From NCBI GenBank assembly GCA_019914995.1, contig CM034127.1, positions 11,532,001 through 11,596,000 on the forward strand: 64,000 nt of DNA. Reading direction: 5' to 3'. Origin of the DNA: Acanthochlamys bracteata (taxonomy: Eukaryota > Streptophyta > Magnoliopsida > Pandanales > Velloziaceae). Positions within the stretch are counted from its first letter, which is position 1; the number at the start of each line of letters is the position of its first letter. The translations under genes were made by a program, and so were the position numbers. The notes under the pieces were generated by a model. It saw nothing but the letters and a program-made list of their open reading frames with translations, was not told where the DNA came from and did no database searches. Below, piece after piece: positions 1 to 17,583 of this stretch.

Positions 1-3000
1 TCATGTAGTAGATAAGAACAAGCGACTGAACAGTGAATTCGTTACGCATTAAAAGCTACATGAACAAGTGGCCAGAATTCCATGATGGTCTGAACAAAAG
101 TGAAGTATTGCTTATGATCATTAATAGTTTCTTTTGAAGTTCTGAAGTTTGGTAACAAACTTTTTCGTTTTTCAGAAAATGATAAAAAAAAATTAAAAGG
201 TTATGACAAAAATGCATGTAATACATATGGTTTTACAACTTTTAACAAAAGATGTTATTATTTGGAAAACGTTACCAAAACATAAACGCACATAACAAAG
301 CATCTATCTAGTAACTAGTCCAATACTTTTTTTTTGAACTAGCTAAACCACTAACGCAAAAGAAAAGAAAACAGAAACGCAACAAAAAAAGAAAAAGCAA
401 AAAAAGAAGACGACCAATGCACTAACAATAATAATAAGTAAATAAAAGATGGCATTAATCTTGTTTCCTTTTATAGTTGCATGCTCATTAGTCTTGATTT
501 CCGGAAAGATTCAAAAGTAGCTTTTTTTTTTCCCTATCTTCAAAACCATTAACAATTAATAATCTAATCACACCATTTTGATTCCGGTTATAATAAATCA
601 ATCTAACTTAGCATTACTTAATAATAACCTCCAAATTTGCACAAGTCTGATACTTTTGATTTATTGACTTTGTTATTAAAAGAAAAAATAAAGAGAAGAA
701 AAGCAAAGTAGGGGAATGATTTCTGCTCATGTTCTACTGCTCCATCCATTCTTTTTCCCTTATCTCATCGTTTAGGATTAGATTGGTGGGCCAGCGGAAC
801 CTATACGGCTGCGCCTCCCCGGGCCGGCAGCGCGTGCGCCAATGCCGGCCCCTCACCCACACAACAATCAACACACACATAAAACAGACTCTCCCTTTCT
901 TTCTTCTCAAACTTTCTACTCTTTATGCATTATAAAATCACTATATAAATTAATAATTAATTATAATATAATAAGTTAAATATATATTTATATTAAAATA
1001 TCAAATGTTAAGGAAGATGAATCATCAATCAACAAATTGAAAAGCCAACAGTTAAAAATTTTAAAACATCTTCTAAAAAATGAAAGGAAAAAAAAATTAA
1101 ACATTAATAAAAAGATAGAAAGACAACCATTCGAAAGTTCAAAATTCTTATTGGGGCATTATATATATGAATAAAAAATATTTGCTTGAAATATGATAAA
1201 AGATTAATCACATCATTCACAATATCAAATGTGAGAGATAAAAATAAAATATTCTAATAAAAGTTTTCATTTAAAGTGTAATACATGAGTTTATAATTAT
1301 TTTGATTTAGTAATTTTTTAAGACTAATTTGTCTTCTCGTAGAGCTTTTTTATTTTTCTTTTCACATAAATCTCTTATTTTTATATTTATCTTGCTCTTG
1401 TCTCAATTTTAATATTATTTACATAAAATTTTTGAATATATTTTGTGTTTTCGCTACGTCTATCGATAACCGAACATACTTTATATCTTTCAACACTCTA
1501 TTCTGTGCTCTTTTTATTTTGGAATTCCGTATATAACACACTACTAGTCTATTAGACAGATGCATAAATTGGTTGTTTTGAATGTTTCTATATTTTATTT
1601 TTATAATAATGCATTGTCCCTAATAAATTACATCCTACTAATATAGTTGAATAAAGATACATTTTTCTTTCTTATAAGTACTCTCGTATTCTCATAATCT
1701 TAAGATTCACTCCTTTCAAAGAATAATGCATTTATTCTTTGCTGTCATGACCACTTGATTGAATCACGACCGTTGGATTGTTTGATCCATTAATTTGAAA
1801 ATGAAGTACGCATAAAAAAAAGAGATGCCTATATTCTCTTTCAGATATGTTGTGTATGTCGAAATATAGTTCATACACATGCAAAGAAGCATGAGGTATA
1901 TACGCCTTACGTGTAATTTATACAAGTGCAACTATAATGTATATTTCTGTCACCTTCATGTTTTAACTCTCGTAACACATTTTTAAACAGTGTGAAGAAG
2001 GTTAAATTAATTTAGTTATCCACAGTGTCTCCCATGTGATTCCATCTTCATACAACCGACCATACAGCTAAGCTAATCATGATTGTTCTTCAACATAAAC
2101 ATTATATAGATGCAACACTTGATTATCAAATTTTTTTTTGTTCTCGCCCTAAGTTTGTCTTGCTTCAACGAGCATGCATTCCTTCCATAACTCATCAACT
2201 CCTTTGTTGATCATATGGGGTTTTTCAAATCAATCCCTTCATTCATGCTATTGTTGTTGTTGCTGTTAAAAATTTTTGGTATTGCATGTTGTTGTTGTCA
2301 GTAGTACTATTATACAAGGACAAGACAAAACCAGGCCTTTCCTTCTCCCAAAGAAAAGGAATTGCTTGCTTGGATTATTGTGGCAATTATTCATGCACAT
2401 GTATGTACATGCTTCAGCTTCAAAAACTTTATCTAAGTAGGTACTTGAACCTAGCAACCTACAGAGTATGAATGAATCAATGATGAATACGCACGAAACT
2501 TTCTTAGATATAACAAATTATAAAAAATAAAATAAAAGTTTTGGTATTGTAGAAGTGTTTTTTAATCGGTTTTTTGTTTTTGTTATATAATGTTAGGTGA
2601 TGACCGTGATGTATGACACGTATGCATTATTACAGATGAATTGAACCAATAATTCATGGCATCAACCTTTCCATAGGTCATTCAGAAAATTAACAGTCTT
2701 TTTTCTTCAACATTCAATTTAAGAGATTCTCCATATGTCAATGCAAAGTTTATTCATTCATTCAAATGATGATATGTAGCTTTTCAATACCTCAAAAAGC
2801 CATCAGAAAAAAAAGGAAAGCAGGTCTTCTGAACTATACAGATGTAAAAAAAAGTTATTCCTTCTTGCTTTATTTTCATTCATTTCATTTAACTGCATAT
2901 ATCTCTCAGTAGTAATGAAGACCTTTTATAACTGAACTCATTGAGTATTTAATCAGTTTCTGTTTTCATATATATACTTGATAGTAACATACTGAAAAAA

Positions 3001-4100
3001 TCAGTACTCTGAACTTTCTTTTTGTATGACATCAATTATCATCAAGCGTATCAACTGCATCATATCATTGAGAAATTCAAACTCTTCCTAATGTTTTGGT
3101 GTTGATGTTGAAGTGTCACTGGTAGAATACATCGACATAAAAGTATCAAACAAGTCCTTATAAGACAACCTACTTAATGTTTTTTGTCGTATAGGCGAAG
3201 TACACTGAACAATAAACTGAGGTAGATAACTAAATAGATAGATATTCATTCACTCACCTGTCGTCTTCCTTCCATAATCCATGCCTCTTCCACAAGCATG
3301 ACTTTAATTTGCCCACAAAGCAGCGAGGACCCAGCTGATGTCCTTATTCTTCAAATTCCAGCTAGATAGGGATGACCTGCAACCAAAATCTAGTTATGTG
3401 TATTCTAACACAAATTTAAAACATGCATACATACATTATATTCATCAAACTATCCCGAGTGCATGAGTTGTATAGAAGAATCTTTCCAAGTCTTTCACGA
3501 AATAAAAGTATAATACAACATGCCAATGGTCTCTTAATAAATGAATAAGGGACCAGTTCAGGATTCACCATTAAAAGCTAGAAACTGATTGGTTTGTAGT
3601 TCACGTATAATAATCTGATCGGATACATACTATAACAGTACAGTACTTTAGACAAACTTGAAGGCAGAGAGACAATATAGATTTGTGGAGAGACAACTGG
3701 TGTAAAAGATAAAAGAATTTCCAGGGCACATGTGATTAAGCATGGCTTTGTTAGCTGTCTGGTTTCATCATGATGATGATTCTTTTGTGAAGTAGTGCTC
3801 TTCTTATAAAATTTTTTTTAGTACAGGGTGATAGAATAAGTGGTCTAACCTTTGTTTTCGCTTTAATATAATACTGACCTCTGGAGCATCTTTGCCTTCC
3901 TACCCCATACATCATCATCATACTACTCTGAAACTGCATTGGACGAGAGACTAGGATTTGTTTGGCACGACTAGAGAGAGCTCAATATAATATTACGGTG
4001 AGAGTCTGTGAAGGAGAGAATCACCCTGGATGGATGAATGAGTTTGGGAATTTGGAGAGCTGTCTGCTTTGTCCAAGGAAACCGTGCCCTGCGAGGATGA
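1..4100. other. Gene-poor 5' region
   Basis: AT-rich sequence with many homopolymer runs and short spurious ORFs. I find no open stretch with intron signals or recognisable protein similarity on either strand. The one compositional outlier is a short GC-rich block near 780-860, described separately. The last few hundred bases are the promoter of the EAR-motif gene that follows. Confidence 0.6.
821..851. repeat. GC-rich perfect inverted repeat (hairpin)
   Basis: GGGCCGGCA at 821-829 is the exact reverse complement of TGCCGGCCC at 843-851, separated by a 13-nt GC-rich loop. It sits in an island of about 80 bases that is far more GC-rich than the surrounding AT-rich DNA. Its function is unknown; it could be a regulatory element or an inserted fragment. 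Confidence 0.7.
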
Positions 4101-4104
4101 AGAT

Positions 4105-4114
4105 TATATATAAA
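4105..4114 (+). promoter_or_regulatory. Probable TATA box
   Basis: TATATATAAA lies in a less AT-rich stretch and is followed about 35 bases later by a CT-rich leader. The putative leader ends at a GT donor near 4225 (TTAG/GTAAGA), so the EAR-motif gene probably has a long 5'-UTR intron running to about 5.4 kb. The transcription start near 4140 is inferred. Confidence 0.5.
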
Positions 4115-5599
4115 CTGGTGGGGAAGAAGTAGCGCATCAAACAAACTTCTCATAGATCTCTCTCTAACTCGAACAATCTGATCACAATAACAAAGGGACT
4201 TCTTCCTCTGAGGGCATCTATTAGGTAAGACATGCCTTCTTTTCTGTCTTCATCCTTCTATCCATGCAGCTAGTAGGCATGAAGTCCATGTCAGATTTCT
4301 CTCTGCTAGCTTTCTGATAAGTAGCATAACTTGTTATAGTCTGCCGAACGGAACAGCCTTGAGACAACTTTTCTTCTCCTTCAATCTTCTGAAATAGAAT
4401 AAGTCCGTTGTGTCAGCTCAAGATCCAAGTTGATTCCTTTCTCGTACCATCCTCTGCCTTTCTCTTCCTCATCTCAAGGTTTATCAAAAGACCTCACCGT
4501 CTGTTCCTCGTGAAAATTGTTACTGATCTGCAATCCTATCCTGAAGCCTGTACCTAAACAAGATTTCTTTAATCTGATTATTAGCTCTGTTTTTGCCGAT
4601 TTCCAAGCATTTCCAGATTCCGGCATTTGACATGCAATGGTCTGAAAACAGTTCCTTGGCAATTTATCTATAGCCTTTCTCCTTCTATTTTGCATTAGTC
4701 AATGCTAAAGCAGTAGATGAAGGATTGTTGTAGTTAGGAAGGATGGAAATCTACTTTTTTAAAGGGACAGCCCAGAATTAAGTACAATGGAGTTCATTTC
4801 CAAAAGTCTGGACCTGCAATTTTAATCTATCGTGCTCATTGCCTTCCACAATCAGAAATTGGTATCCACTCAACAATATGATGCAGCTAGAATCTAACAT
4901 CATATTAGTTAGATTTCTATTCCACTGTTTGAAGTACATATGAACTCATGCTTCCTTTTGAGAATCTCCCATGAACATCTCTTGAGCTGTCCAGCTTACT
5001 TGGATTCAGCAATAGAGGCTCCCACTTCTATGGTACCAATCTGAAAATTATTGCTTTTTGAAACGTTCTTTCCCAAGCTAAGAACAAGTTACAAGAACTC
5101 GGAAGAGTTATTGAATAAGGAATGCTCTTATATAGCATGTAAGTTAGAGTGACTCAGTGAAACGACCTCATTATTAAGAGTCCCCAATTTTTTTGATTAA
5201 TCTTATCTTGATATCATGCTTCCATCCAAAGTAATTGCTCCTAAGTGGCAATATGCGTTGTCTAGTTACTTAGGAAGACACTACTCTCATAGGTTAATGT
5301 TTAAGTTTTTGTTGTTTTCTTAAGTGCTCAATCACTTTCAATCACATGGACATGCCGCAGAAAAAGCTTCCAATGATAATCCTTTTATACCCTGTGACTT
5401 GCGTAAGGTTTCTCAGTATTGACAATTTAGTAATAACATGTACAGATTTATAGTAGAAGAGAAGGGATATGACTGACAGCTACATCCAAGGATCAAGTGG
5501 AAAACAGAGACAGAACTTGGTTCTCTTTCTTTAGCTTCTCAAAATAAAAAAGCAGACGGACAAAAAATAGAAAAATCCTGAAGCCTACTAAAAACTGTG

Positions 5600-6280
5600 A
5601 TGGATAGATTTCCGGAACAGTATGATAAAGAGAACATGAAGATGGCAATACTGAAGCATGAAGAAACCTTCAGGCAGCAGGTACATAACTTTTTTCGGAT
5701 GTTTACACACTCGTCAATCGGTAATTGTTGTTTTGCATATTTCAAGCAACAGAATTTTGACTTGCAGGTTCATGAACTCCATCGTCTTTACCGAGTTCAG
5801 AAGCTCCTGATGAGGGACATGAAGAATATGGAGCCGAGGAGGCAAAGGAAAAACGTTGATACGTTGAATCTAGAACATTCCAATCAAATGTTTTACAACT
5901 ACCAAGAGCAGAGGTGTCATCAAGCATTTGATCCAAAGATCCCAGCTGAAGCATTTATCAAGCGCGATGCTAGAGATGTCATGCTTGATAATGAATGTGA
6001 AGCGGATTTGGAGCTAACACTTGCCACAGGGAGTAGCAGGAGGAAGAGAGGAGCACTATCGCATAAGTCAGATTCTGGAGCAAGCTTTTCTTCCTCTTCT
6101 ACTGAATCCGGTATTCAGAAGCAAAACAGCGATATCTGGAGAATGTACCAAGCTCCAGAATTAAATATGGGCTTCAGAAATGAGAGGAAGATTGGTTTTG
6201 ATGTTGAAGAAAGAACGAGGCAGGATAGGATAGAGCAGTCTCCTTGGTTGTTTCAGTGTCTAAGTCTAAAAATGACATGA
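5600..6280 (+). CDS. Plant-specific EAR-motif protein with VHELHRLYRVQK box
   Basis: Two coding exons, 5600-5680 and 5768-6280, join in phase 0 to give 197 residues. The start is the ATG at 5600, which heads MDRFPEQYDK. The conserved box VHELHRLYRVQKLLMRD (28-44) is the hallmark of a small uncharacterised plant family related to the N terminus of DUF863 proteins. LELTL at 108-112 fits the LxLxL EAR repression motif, and a basic SSRRKRG follows. The C terminus, SPWLFQCLSLKMT, is also of the kind conserved in this family. A role as a nuclear co-repressor-linked protein is inference from the EAR motif. The intron is 87 nt and stop-free in frame, so retention would add 29 residues without truncation. 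The leader probably contains a long intron starting near 4225. Confidence 0.75.
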   Translation: MDRFPEQYDKENMKMAILKHEETFRQQVHNFFRMFTHSSIGNCCFAYFKQQNFDLQVHELHRLYRVQKLLMRDMKNMEPRRQRKNVDTLNLEHSNQMFYNYQEQRCHQAFDPKIPAEAFIKRDARDVMLDNECEADLELTLATGSSRRKRGALSHKSDSGASFSSSSTESGIQKQNSDIWRMYQAPELNMGFRNERKIGFDVEERTRQDRIEQSPWLFQCLSLKMT

Positions 6281-6382
6281 CTTACCAGGACTTAGAAGTG
6301 TAACTTTAAGCTACTAGTGCACTTGCTACCTACCGAGTGAAGCTCCACTGTTCAGTCTGATTCTAGTTAACTTTGGCAATTG

Positions 6383-6627
6383 GGCGTGTTTAAATGCGCA
6401 AAATTGAATTCCACAAAAGTAAAAGATGGGAAGTAAAGTTTTTAAAAAGTGGATTGAAAGTGAATTTAGTTTTTATATTTTAATTTTATTTGAAATAAAT
6501 TGAAAGTGGAAAGTGAATTTAAAAGTTAATATTATGAGTTCCTGAAGTTCTCCGTTCACAATTTAAATACGTGGACTCCAAATTTGAGAGTAAAAAGTAG
6601 AATTTCGGCATTTAAAACACGACCTTA
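6383..6627. mobile_element. MITE-like element with terminal inverted repeats
   Basis: The left end, GGGCGTGTTTAAATGCGCAA, and the right end, ending AAATTC...AAAACACGACC, are inverted copies over about 22 bases with a few mismatches. The interior is AT-rich and non-coding. It lies in the 3' flank of the EAR-motif gene. I could not define a target-site duplication, so the class is open. Confidence 0.55.
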
Positions 6628-8986
6628 TTTAAACCGTCTTCTAAATTCTAATTAAACCAACAGCCGGGCATCTTTGGAATAACAGACTTTGTAATACTTA
6701 GCTAGCACATGTTAACGGTAATTGAGATCAAAGACACTGATGTAAACAGATATAGCAAAATGCTGAAACTAGTTAATCGAAAGAAAATTGACAATAAGTA
6801 TCCATTTGTTAGAAAGGAATCAATTGCCTCGTGGTAGAATCGCTAATCATTGTCTGTTAAACACGTTCCTTTCTGATAAAAGTACAACACTGCTTTTTGC
6901 TGATAGTGCCTTTTCAGATCTTACCTTTGAAGATCTACACAGACAAATTTTGAAATAATAGAATCAAGAACTTTAGAACTCATCCCGTAAGAAAATCACT
7001 ACCAGCTTGACTACATGTCGTCTAAGTCAAATCCAAATCTGTCTCAAGCGTTGTCGCTTCTATTTTTGAAGGAAAACTTTTTATGTTATTTCCGCATCTT
7101 CTAAATTTCCAGCGGAATCGAGAAAACATCTATGTTGCACTCACTCGTTATTGAATTTGGGTACTTTCTTCCTAACCGTTTTCTATTTATTTTGTGAGCA
7201 AATTTCACAACTACAAGATTAAAAAGCAACCAACTTTCAAAACTTGGGAGCTTCATTTGTCTTCCCATGTGTTCAGACACATAAATTACTCTTGACTAAA
7301 ACGGAAGTCCTATGATCACCTTAATCTCTGCAGGAATCCCTTAAGGCATGAATGAATTATCAGTTTTCACAAGGAAAGGCTGGTCTACACTGTGATAAGG
7401 ATGCGTGGTCCTCATATGCCCCCATAATCATTAAAGAGAGATTCTTAGACTTGAATTCAATGCTAGAAGTCATAGAACATTTCCATCACAATCCTTGCTT
7501 AAGCTTAAAAAACAATAAAACTATGTATTCATATAAGCACTTAACTATGTAAAAGCTCCTTCAATGCTAAAACTTTACCCTTCCTACACCATGATAGCCA
7601 ATCCGCAAAATCTGCTTGCATACCATCCCGATTCTCTTCGCAGAGCTCCAACCCCCCTGATTACGAGTAGCTTGCTCAATCAATTGTTTAGTGCTGTTAA
7701 TCATTAAGTCTTATAGTAAAAGTAAAAGTACAAGTACATATGACAAGACCATCTAGTTTCAACACGCCATTTTCTCTCCTCAAACGAAAAAGCTCATCGG
7801 ATGCATTAACCTAACCAGCACTGTATGAAGTTGTTTGTATGATAAAGCAGGAGATTCTCCATCCATATAGCACCCTCTCATTGAATTGTTTTCTTATCTT
7901 CTGCTAGCTTTGCTTTTACCTCTCTGCTTTTTGGCTGGGTTTGCTTGCAATCCCCAGGCAGCATACAAAGAACAATAAGGCTTCGCCAAATATTACACTA
8001 AACTATCTCAAGTCGACTCGTTGGACCAAGCACCTTGAGTAACACCTTTGCATGGCAACATATCGATCGAGTACTCAGTCACATTCGGTAACACAGGCTC
8101 CTTCGCTTTCTTCTCTGGTCCAAGAGCAGCTACGTTAACGTTGAGTTTGTTGCATTCCTTAAGAGTGCATAGTCATCATCAAATACAACTAATGAGCTCC
8201 TTGTTTTTAAATATTCGAAATAAATTGCTTTCGTGTCCCATATTTCGAAGTTTCCATAAATTCTTGTTTGAACATTAAAAGAATAGCTCTTTCTTATGAC
8301 AAATATTCAAACTTCGAAAAGGACTCAGACGTGCTGATCTGATACCTCATCGCACATACACATATACAAACACTGACCAATAGCACCAAGATAATCAAGT
8401 AGCTCCGGACGCTGCATTTTCGCTCACTCAAACCCCATATTAAACAGACATAAGATGCAACAGAAGATGATAGGCACAATCTCATTACTATTGATTTGCT
8501 AGAAACAAAAAAGAGTTGCAAAGAAATACAAGTGAGCCTCAGCAAGTCAGGGGTACTCGAGTATTCAAACATCAACCAATGCCACAAGGATAACACGAGA
8601 GGACATCATGGATCCTTCTATTACAGGAAATTCTAGAACAATATATACTCCTTGACGTACAATTCACATGTTTTTTTACTCACACGTACAAGCATCTAAA
8701 ATAATCATTGCTTTCGTTCATCTTCTACACTATTTTTGAAGAAACTACACTAAATCAACTCTATAGTGCCATGTACAAACAAACAAAAATAAAATAACCA
8801 AAAGAACAAATCAACTGTGTTTTATTGAAACTATGGTTGCTACACACCACTGAAACTGAGGCTGCCCTTTACACCTTTGAAACTAAGGGCACCAACCTTT
8901 CTCACCCTAACAATCAACAAGAGTCTAAACCATGGCGCCGTATAAAGGAGGAAGGATGCAAGTCAAAACAGTCATTTTCGACTAGC
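6628..8986. other. Intergenic region, no confirmed gene
   Basis: Unique-looking sequence between the EAR-motif gene and the 3' end of the Mpv17-like gene. ORFs are short and without family resemblance. One exon-like open stretch on the minus strand at 8008-8129 is listed separately. Confidence 0.5.
8008..8129 (-). other. Exon-like open stretch, unidentified
   Basis: Read on the minus strand from a possible acceptor (GTTAACGTAG) at 8130, about 40 codons stay open to a TGA at 8008-8010. They include KKAKEPVLPNVTEYSID and MLPCKGVTQGAWSNEST. Composition looks like protein, but no partner exon was found upstream and I do not recognise the family. It may be a terminal exon of a decayed gene or chance. 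Confidence 0.2.
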
Positions 8987-10884
8987 TTAACTTGCTTTCT
9001 CTGTGTTAGCCATGCTTGTAAGGTAGATATTCCACAGGAACGCACAAGAATTGTTAACCAATGGCTGGCAAGAAGACCATAAGTACGATAAGGACCATGA
9101 CAAACCAACCGTGCAACACATTCAAAAAGTAAAAATGTGAAAATTAAAAATTTACCTGCAAACGGACAGGTGCAAATCTGTATGTCAGGAAGTCACACAT
9201 TGGCCAATAGACAAGTCCATTTACGATGGTTGGAATCAAATCTCTCTTCAATCTGGCAGCAATCTCGCCAGTGTTTTCACCTGGGATGGTCAAATATATT
9301 TGAAGAATCAGAAGCAATTAGCAGAAAGTGAAAAACATAAAAAGTAATGATACTGTAATATGACGCATCGTGTTGCTCAAATCATCCAAATAAAGAAATG
9401 TACATATTTAAAATAAACATTTTGCAGGTCTCCCAAACTATGGACTTATGCATGAACCTAGATTGCTCAATATCAATAGAAAATAGCAATTGACAAGTGG
9501 CAAGGACTCTCTATGTCTACCTAGTATCACATAGGAAACCTAAGAGCTCCTAAGCTCACAAGACAGGAAGACAATTGCTTATCACAATGAACAAAAGCTG
9601 GCACCAGAAAGCACAAAGCAAGAACAGGTAGCCTTTGATGTCATACTAAAATCTAACATTTAGTTCACTATCACAATTTAATACGCCATTCCACCAGAAG
9701 TTACAGAGTCAATACAATGTCAATTTGCTTTTCATACATGCAAAAGAAAATGTTAAACTAGTGCTAAAGCAATCATGTGGTTCTGGTACTTCCAAGTCAT
9801 GGGAAATAAAGGCTCCCATATATACCTTGAAGGCCTGCATTTATAGAGAAGAAGACAGTTGTCATGATAGGCCCATAAATAGTTTGCCCACACAACACTT
9901 TCTTCAAAGCATTCACAACATCCTGCTTAGGGAAGACTCTTGACATGAAATTGAACCATAAATGCAATGTTGGTCCGGCAACAAATAACCCATAACCACC
10001 CATCCGTGAGGTCCTTGCCAAATCAAGAGAATCTGATGAAGTAATCATCTGGTAAGCAAAGAATCATAATTAGCCAAAGTAGTGCGTCAGGAAACATTTG
10101 CACAACAAAAACGCCTTTAAAGTACTAACCCTCCATTATAATAACGTCACAGTGCGTCCTACACAACTAGGTGGCCAAGATTGGCCACGCATGTAACCAA
10201 ACAAGTATCAAAATCGATGAACAACGGTGCCGTGCATCTAAAATGGATTAAGACATGCATCGGTGCCAAGTATCAGCAGATTCGAGTAGAGCATAACTCC
10301 AAAAGATGACAACTTCCATCAAAACATGTTCCACCTATGTTTCACTTAAGAAGTCACAATTTTCAACAAGTTAAACATTATTCAATCCCCTTCGATGCAA
10401 TTCGTTACCTAGCTTGCTATAAAAATAGTAAAAGCTACATATGCGATTTTGTTTTGGATGAGATCATTAGCAACTAATCAAAACGAAAGTGGAAACAAAC
10501 CTGTGAAGTAATATCGGCAGCAGCGAACACGGTACCGGCGGTAACACCTTTCGTCAACACCGGCTTGGTCTCAAGCATGCCGAGATACCAATTGACAAAA
10601 CCAGTCTTAGTAGCCGTACCAGCTGTCGCCACGTAAGATATCGACCGCGTGGACGGCATAGATTCAGCCGCCGATGCCTTGAACTTCGTCGACATGTTCC
10701 TATACACAAAGTTATACTTCAAACTCGACGGCATCGTACTCTCGCACGTGCTCCGACTGATCGCCGCCGCATTAAACCCATCTCTCACGTGCGTTTTCAC
10801 GTGAGGCCCTCTCGTATTCACCATCAAAAGCTCGAGCGCTCGCCAGCGGCGGCCGTTGCGCAGAAATCCTCCGCTCATTTTCAA
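8987..10884 (-). CDS. Mpv17/PMP22 family membrane protein
   Basis: Four exons, 10884-10501, 10048-9826, 9280-9156 and 9064-8987, total 810 nt (269 residues). Family hallmarks appear in order: WYLGMLETKPVLTKGVTAG near the end of exon 1, then GPTLHLWFNFMSR and YGPIMTTVFFSINAGLQG in exon 2, then LIPTIVNGLVYWPMCDFLTY in exon 3, and a short tail ending NTEKAS. These hydrophobic blocks form the usual four-helix bundle of Mpv17/PMP22 proteins of mitochondrial, plastid or peroxisomal membranes. The first 90 or so residues are Ser/Arg-rich and poorly conserved, which suggests an organelle-targeting presequence. A second in-frame ATG two codons in is an alternative start. The molecular substrate of the plant members is not established. 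The gene diverges from the CK2 gene. Confidence 0.9.
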
Positions 10885-10995
10885 ATCAAAATCTTACGAT
10901 AGAAATTTTTTCAATTGAAATTTCAAAATTTCGGGGGAACAACTTTTTCTGCAAAAAGAAGTTTTAACTGATAAAAGCATTGAAACGAGAACGAA

Positions 10996-11005
10996 CTTAT
11001 ATAAG
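10996..11005 (-). promoter_or_regulatory. Possible TATA box of the Mpv17-like gene
   Basis: The symmetrical CTTATATAAG reads the same on both strands and sits about 110 bases upstream of the Mpv17-like ATG. That spacing would give a leader of roughly 80 bases on the minus strand. Assignment is by position only. Confidence 0.35.
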
Positions 11006-12559
11006 AGGTGGAGGAGATTGTCCGCAACCAGAATCCCTAATCTGTTGGGATGAGGACGTGGCAGGTGAAGGGAAAAAGCGTGACAGCTGGAAGGAAAGAG
11101 TTGGGTCACGTAGACGGGAGTCTGGGTTGGTGTTGTGTTGGGTTCGAGACAGCGTTAAGACGTGGATTGGCTTTTGATTAAACTTAAGAGGTCGTCGAGC
11201 CGGTATGCGTTTGTGTAACTAAGATTGATTCTAGATAATTGGAATCAGAAAAAGGCGGTGGAGTGTTTTAGTGAACCGTGACTTTTGGACCTAATCAAAA
11301 CTCGCTGTTTTAATTGACCAAATTGGTTCTAGACTTACATGTGCTGGCGACGGCTTAGAAATTTATAATTCAGAGTGGCTAGTATGTGGATGCGATCTCA
11401 GTGATCACGAATATTAGACTTGGTTTAGGTTTAGGTTTAGGTTTGGGTTTGGGCTCATAAAACATATACAAAGGAACCTAAAATCAGGAAAAATTATTGT
11501 CAAGTTTGGGCATAATTTGGTCCTAATTTTCTTTGCTAAACCTAGATTCAGCTTATAGAACTTAAGGCTCAAGCCCAACTGATGGGCCTCTCAAGTAATG
11601 GTCAATTGGATCAGCCAGCAACTCTGTTCCTCTACTAAAGAGGTAACCAATTTTTTAGTTAAATTAGACAAATTAAAATTGTTTGTTTTCTTATGATTTC
11701 TTGACTTCGAGCTTTTTTAAGCTCTTTAATCTTTTCCGGAACTTACTAACTCTACTAAGATTCTGGAAAGAAGAGCAATATATTGTATTAAAGAAACATA
11801 ATTTCTCAAATTATTTGATTAAAACGGAGAGAGAAGAGGTCGCTTCATCACTGATTTGGTTCCTAATAAACCAGCGAAAAGTAACGAATTCCTATTTGTA
11901 GCTTTTTATATTGATCTTTGTAATTATAATAATAACCACACAAAAGCGTGATATAAATCTCCAGCAAGCATGGCAAAGGTTAACAATATTACGCGAGATT
12001 AACTAAACTATTAATGTGATACTTTTATGCATTGTAAAGAAATTCTGGGTACGTATTCTTTATTTTTTTCTATTGAATATATCATAAAACATTAGTTTTC
12101 TATTTTGCAAGCAGAATAAATATTATTAACGTGTTTTTTAATCTTATCCTTTTCATCCATTCTACATTTTCTTTTTTGCTTTGAAAAAGAAGCTCATCTC
12201 CAAGCTTTTCTATTATTTCCTCGAAGCTAATTTTGATCCCTCAGCTCCACTTCTAACAAATTTCTCTCTCCCGAATTCTCCGCCGTCTCCTCATCTCCGG
12301 CCACCGGGTAAGGCGTGATCGATCTCTCGAATGATTTCTCTCGCCGCCGCAATCTCTTCACCTTCGTTTCCCTAACCCTAGCCGCTCTCTCCTCCACCCT
12401 TCTCCGTCCCTCCTCTCTTTCTCCCAATCCTATTCGTATCACTTCCCTTCAATGACAACAACAACACAACAACGATCGTAGCGAATGCAGCAAAGCTGAC
12501 GTTAGTCTCGCCTCTAGTCAAGCGATTTGTGTTAGGAATCAAAACTTTTCTAAACGGTG
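11006..12559. other. Divergent intergenic and CK2 leader region
   Basis: The interval separates the divergent Mpv17-like and CK2 alpha genes. From about 12230 the sequence becomes C/T-rich and GC-richer, as in a 5'-UTR, and contains the telo-box-like CTAACCCTAGCC near 12375, a motif common in promoters and leaders of growth-related plant genes. A possible leader intron donor (GG/GTAAGG) lies near 12308. The rest is AT-rich without a gene. Confidence 0.5.
11422..11453. repeat. Telomere-like hexamer repeat
   Basis: About five tandem copies of GGTTTA drifting to GGTTTG. The unit is one base shorter than the plant telomere unit TTTAGGG, so this is a degenerate interstitial telomere-like tract in the interval between the Mpv17-like and CK2 genes. 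Confidence 0.7.

Positions 12560-17583
<5,024 letters not shown>

Noticed and set aside
729-935. ORF of 68 codons over the GC-rich island
   Set aside because: No family features, codon use is arbitrary, and the frame is open only because the short island is GC-rich.
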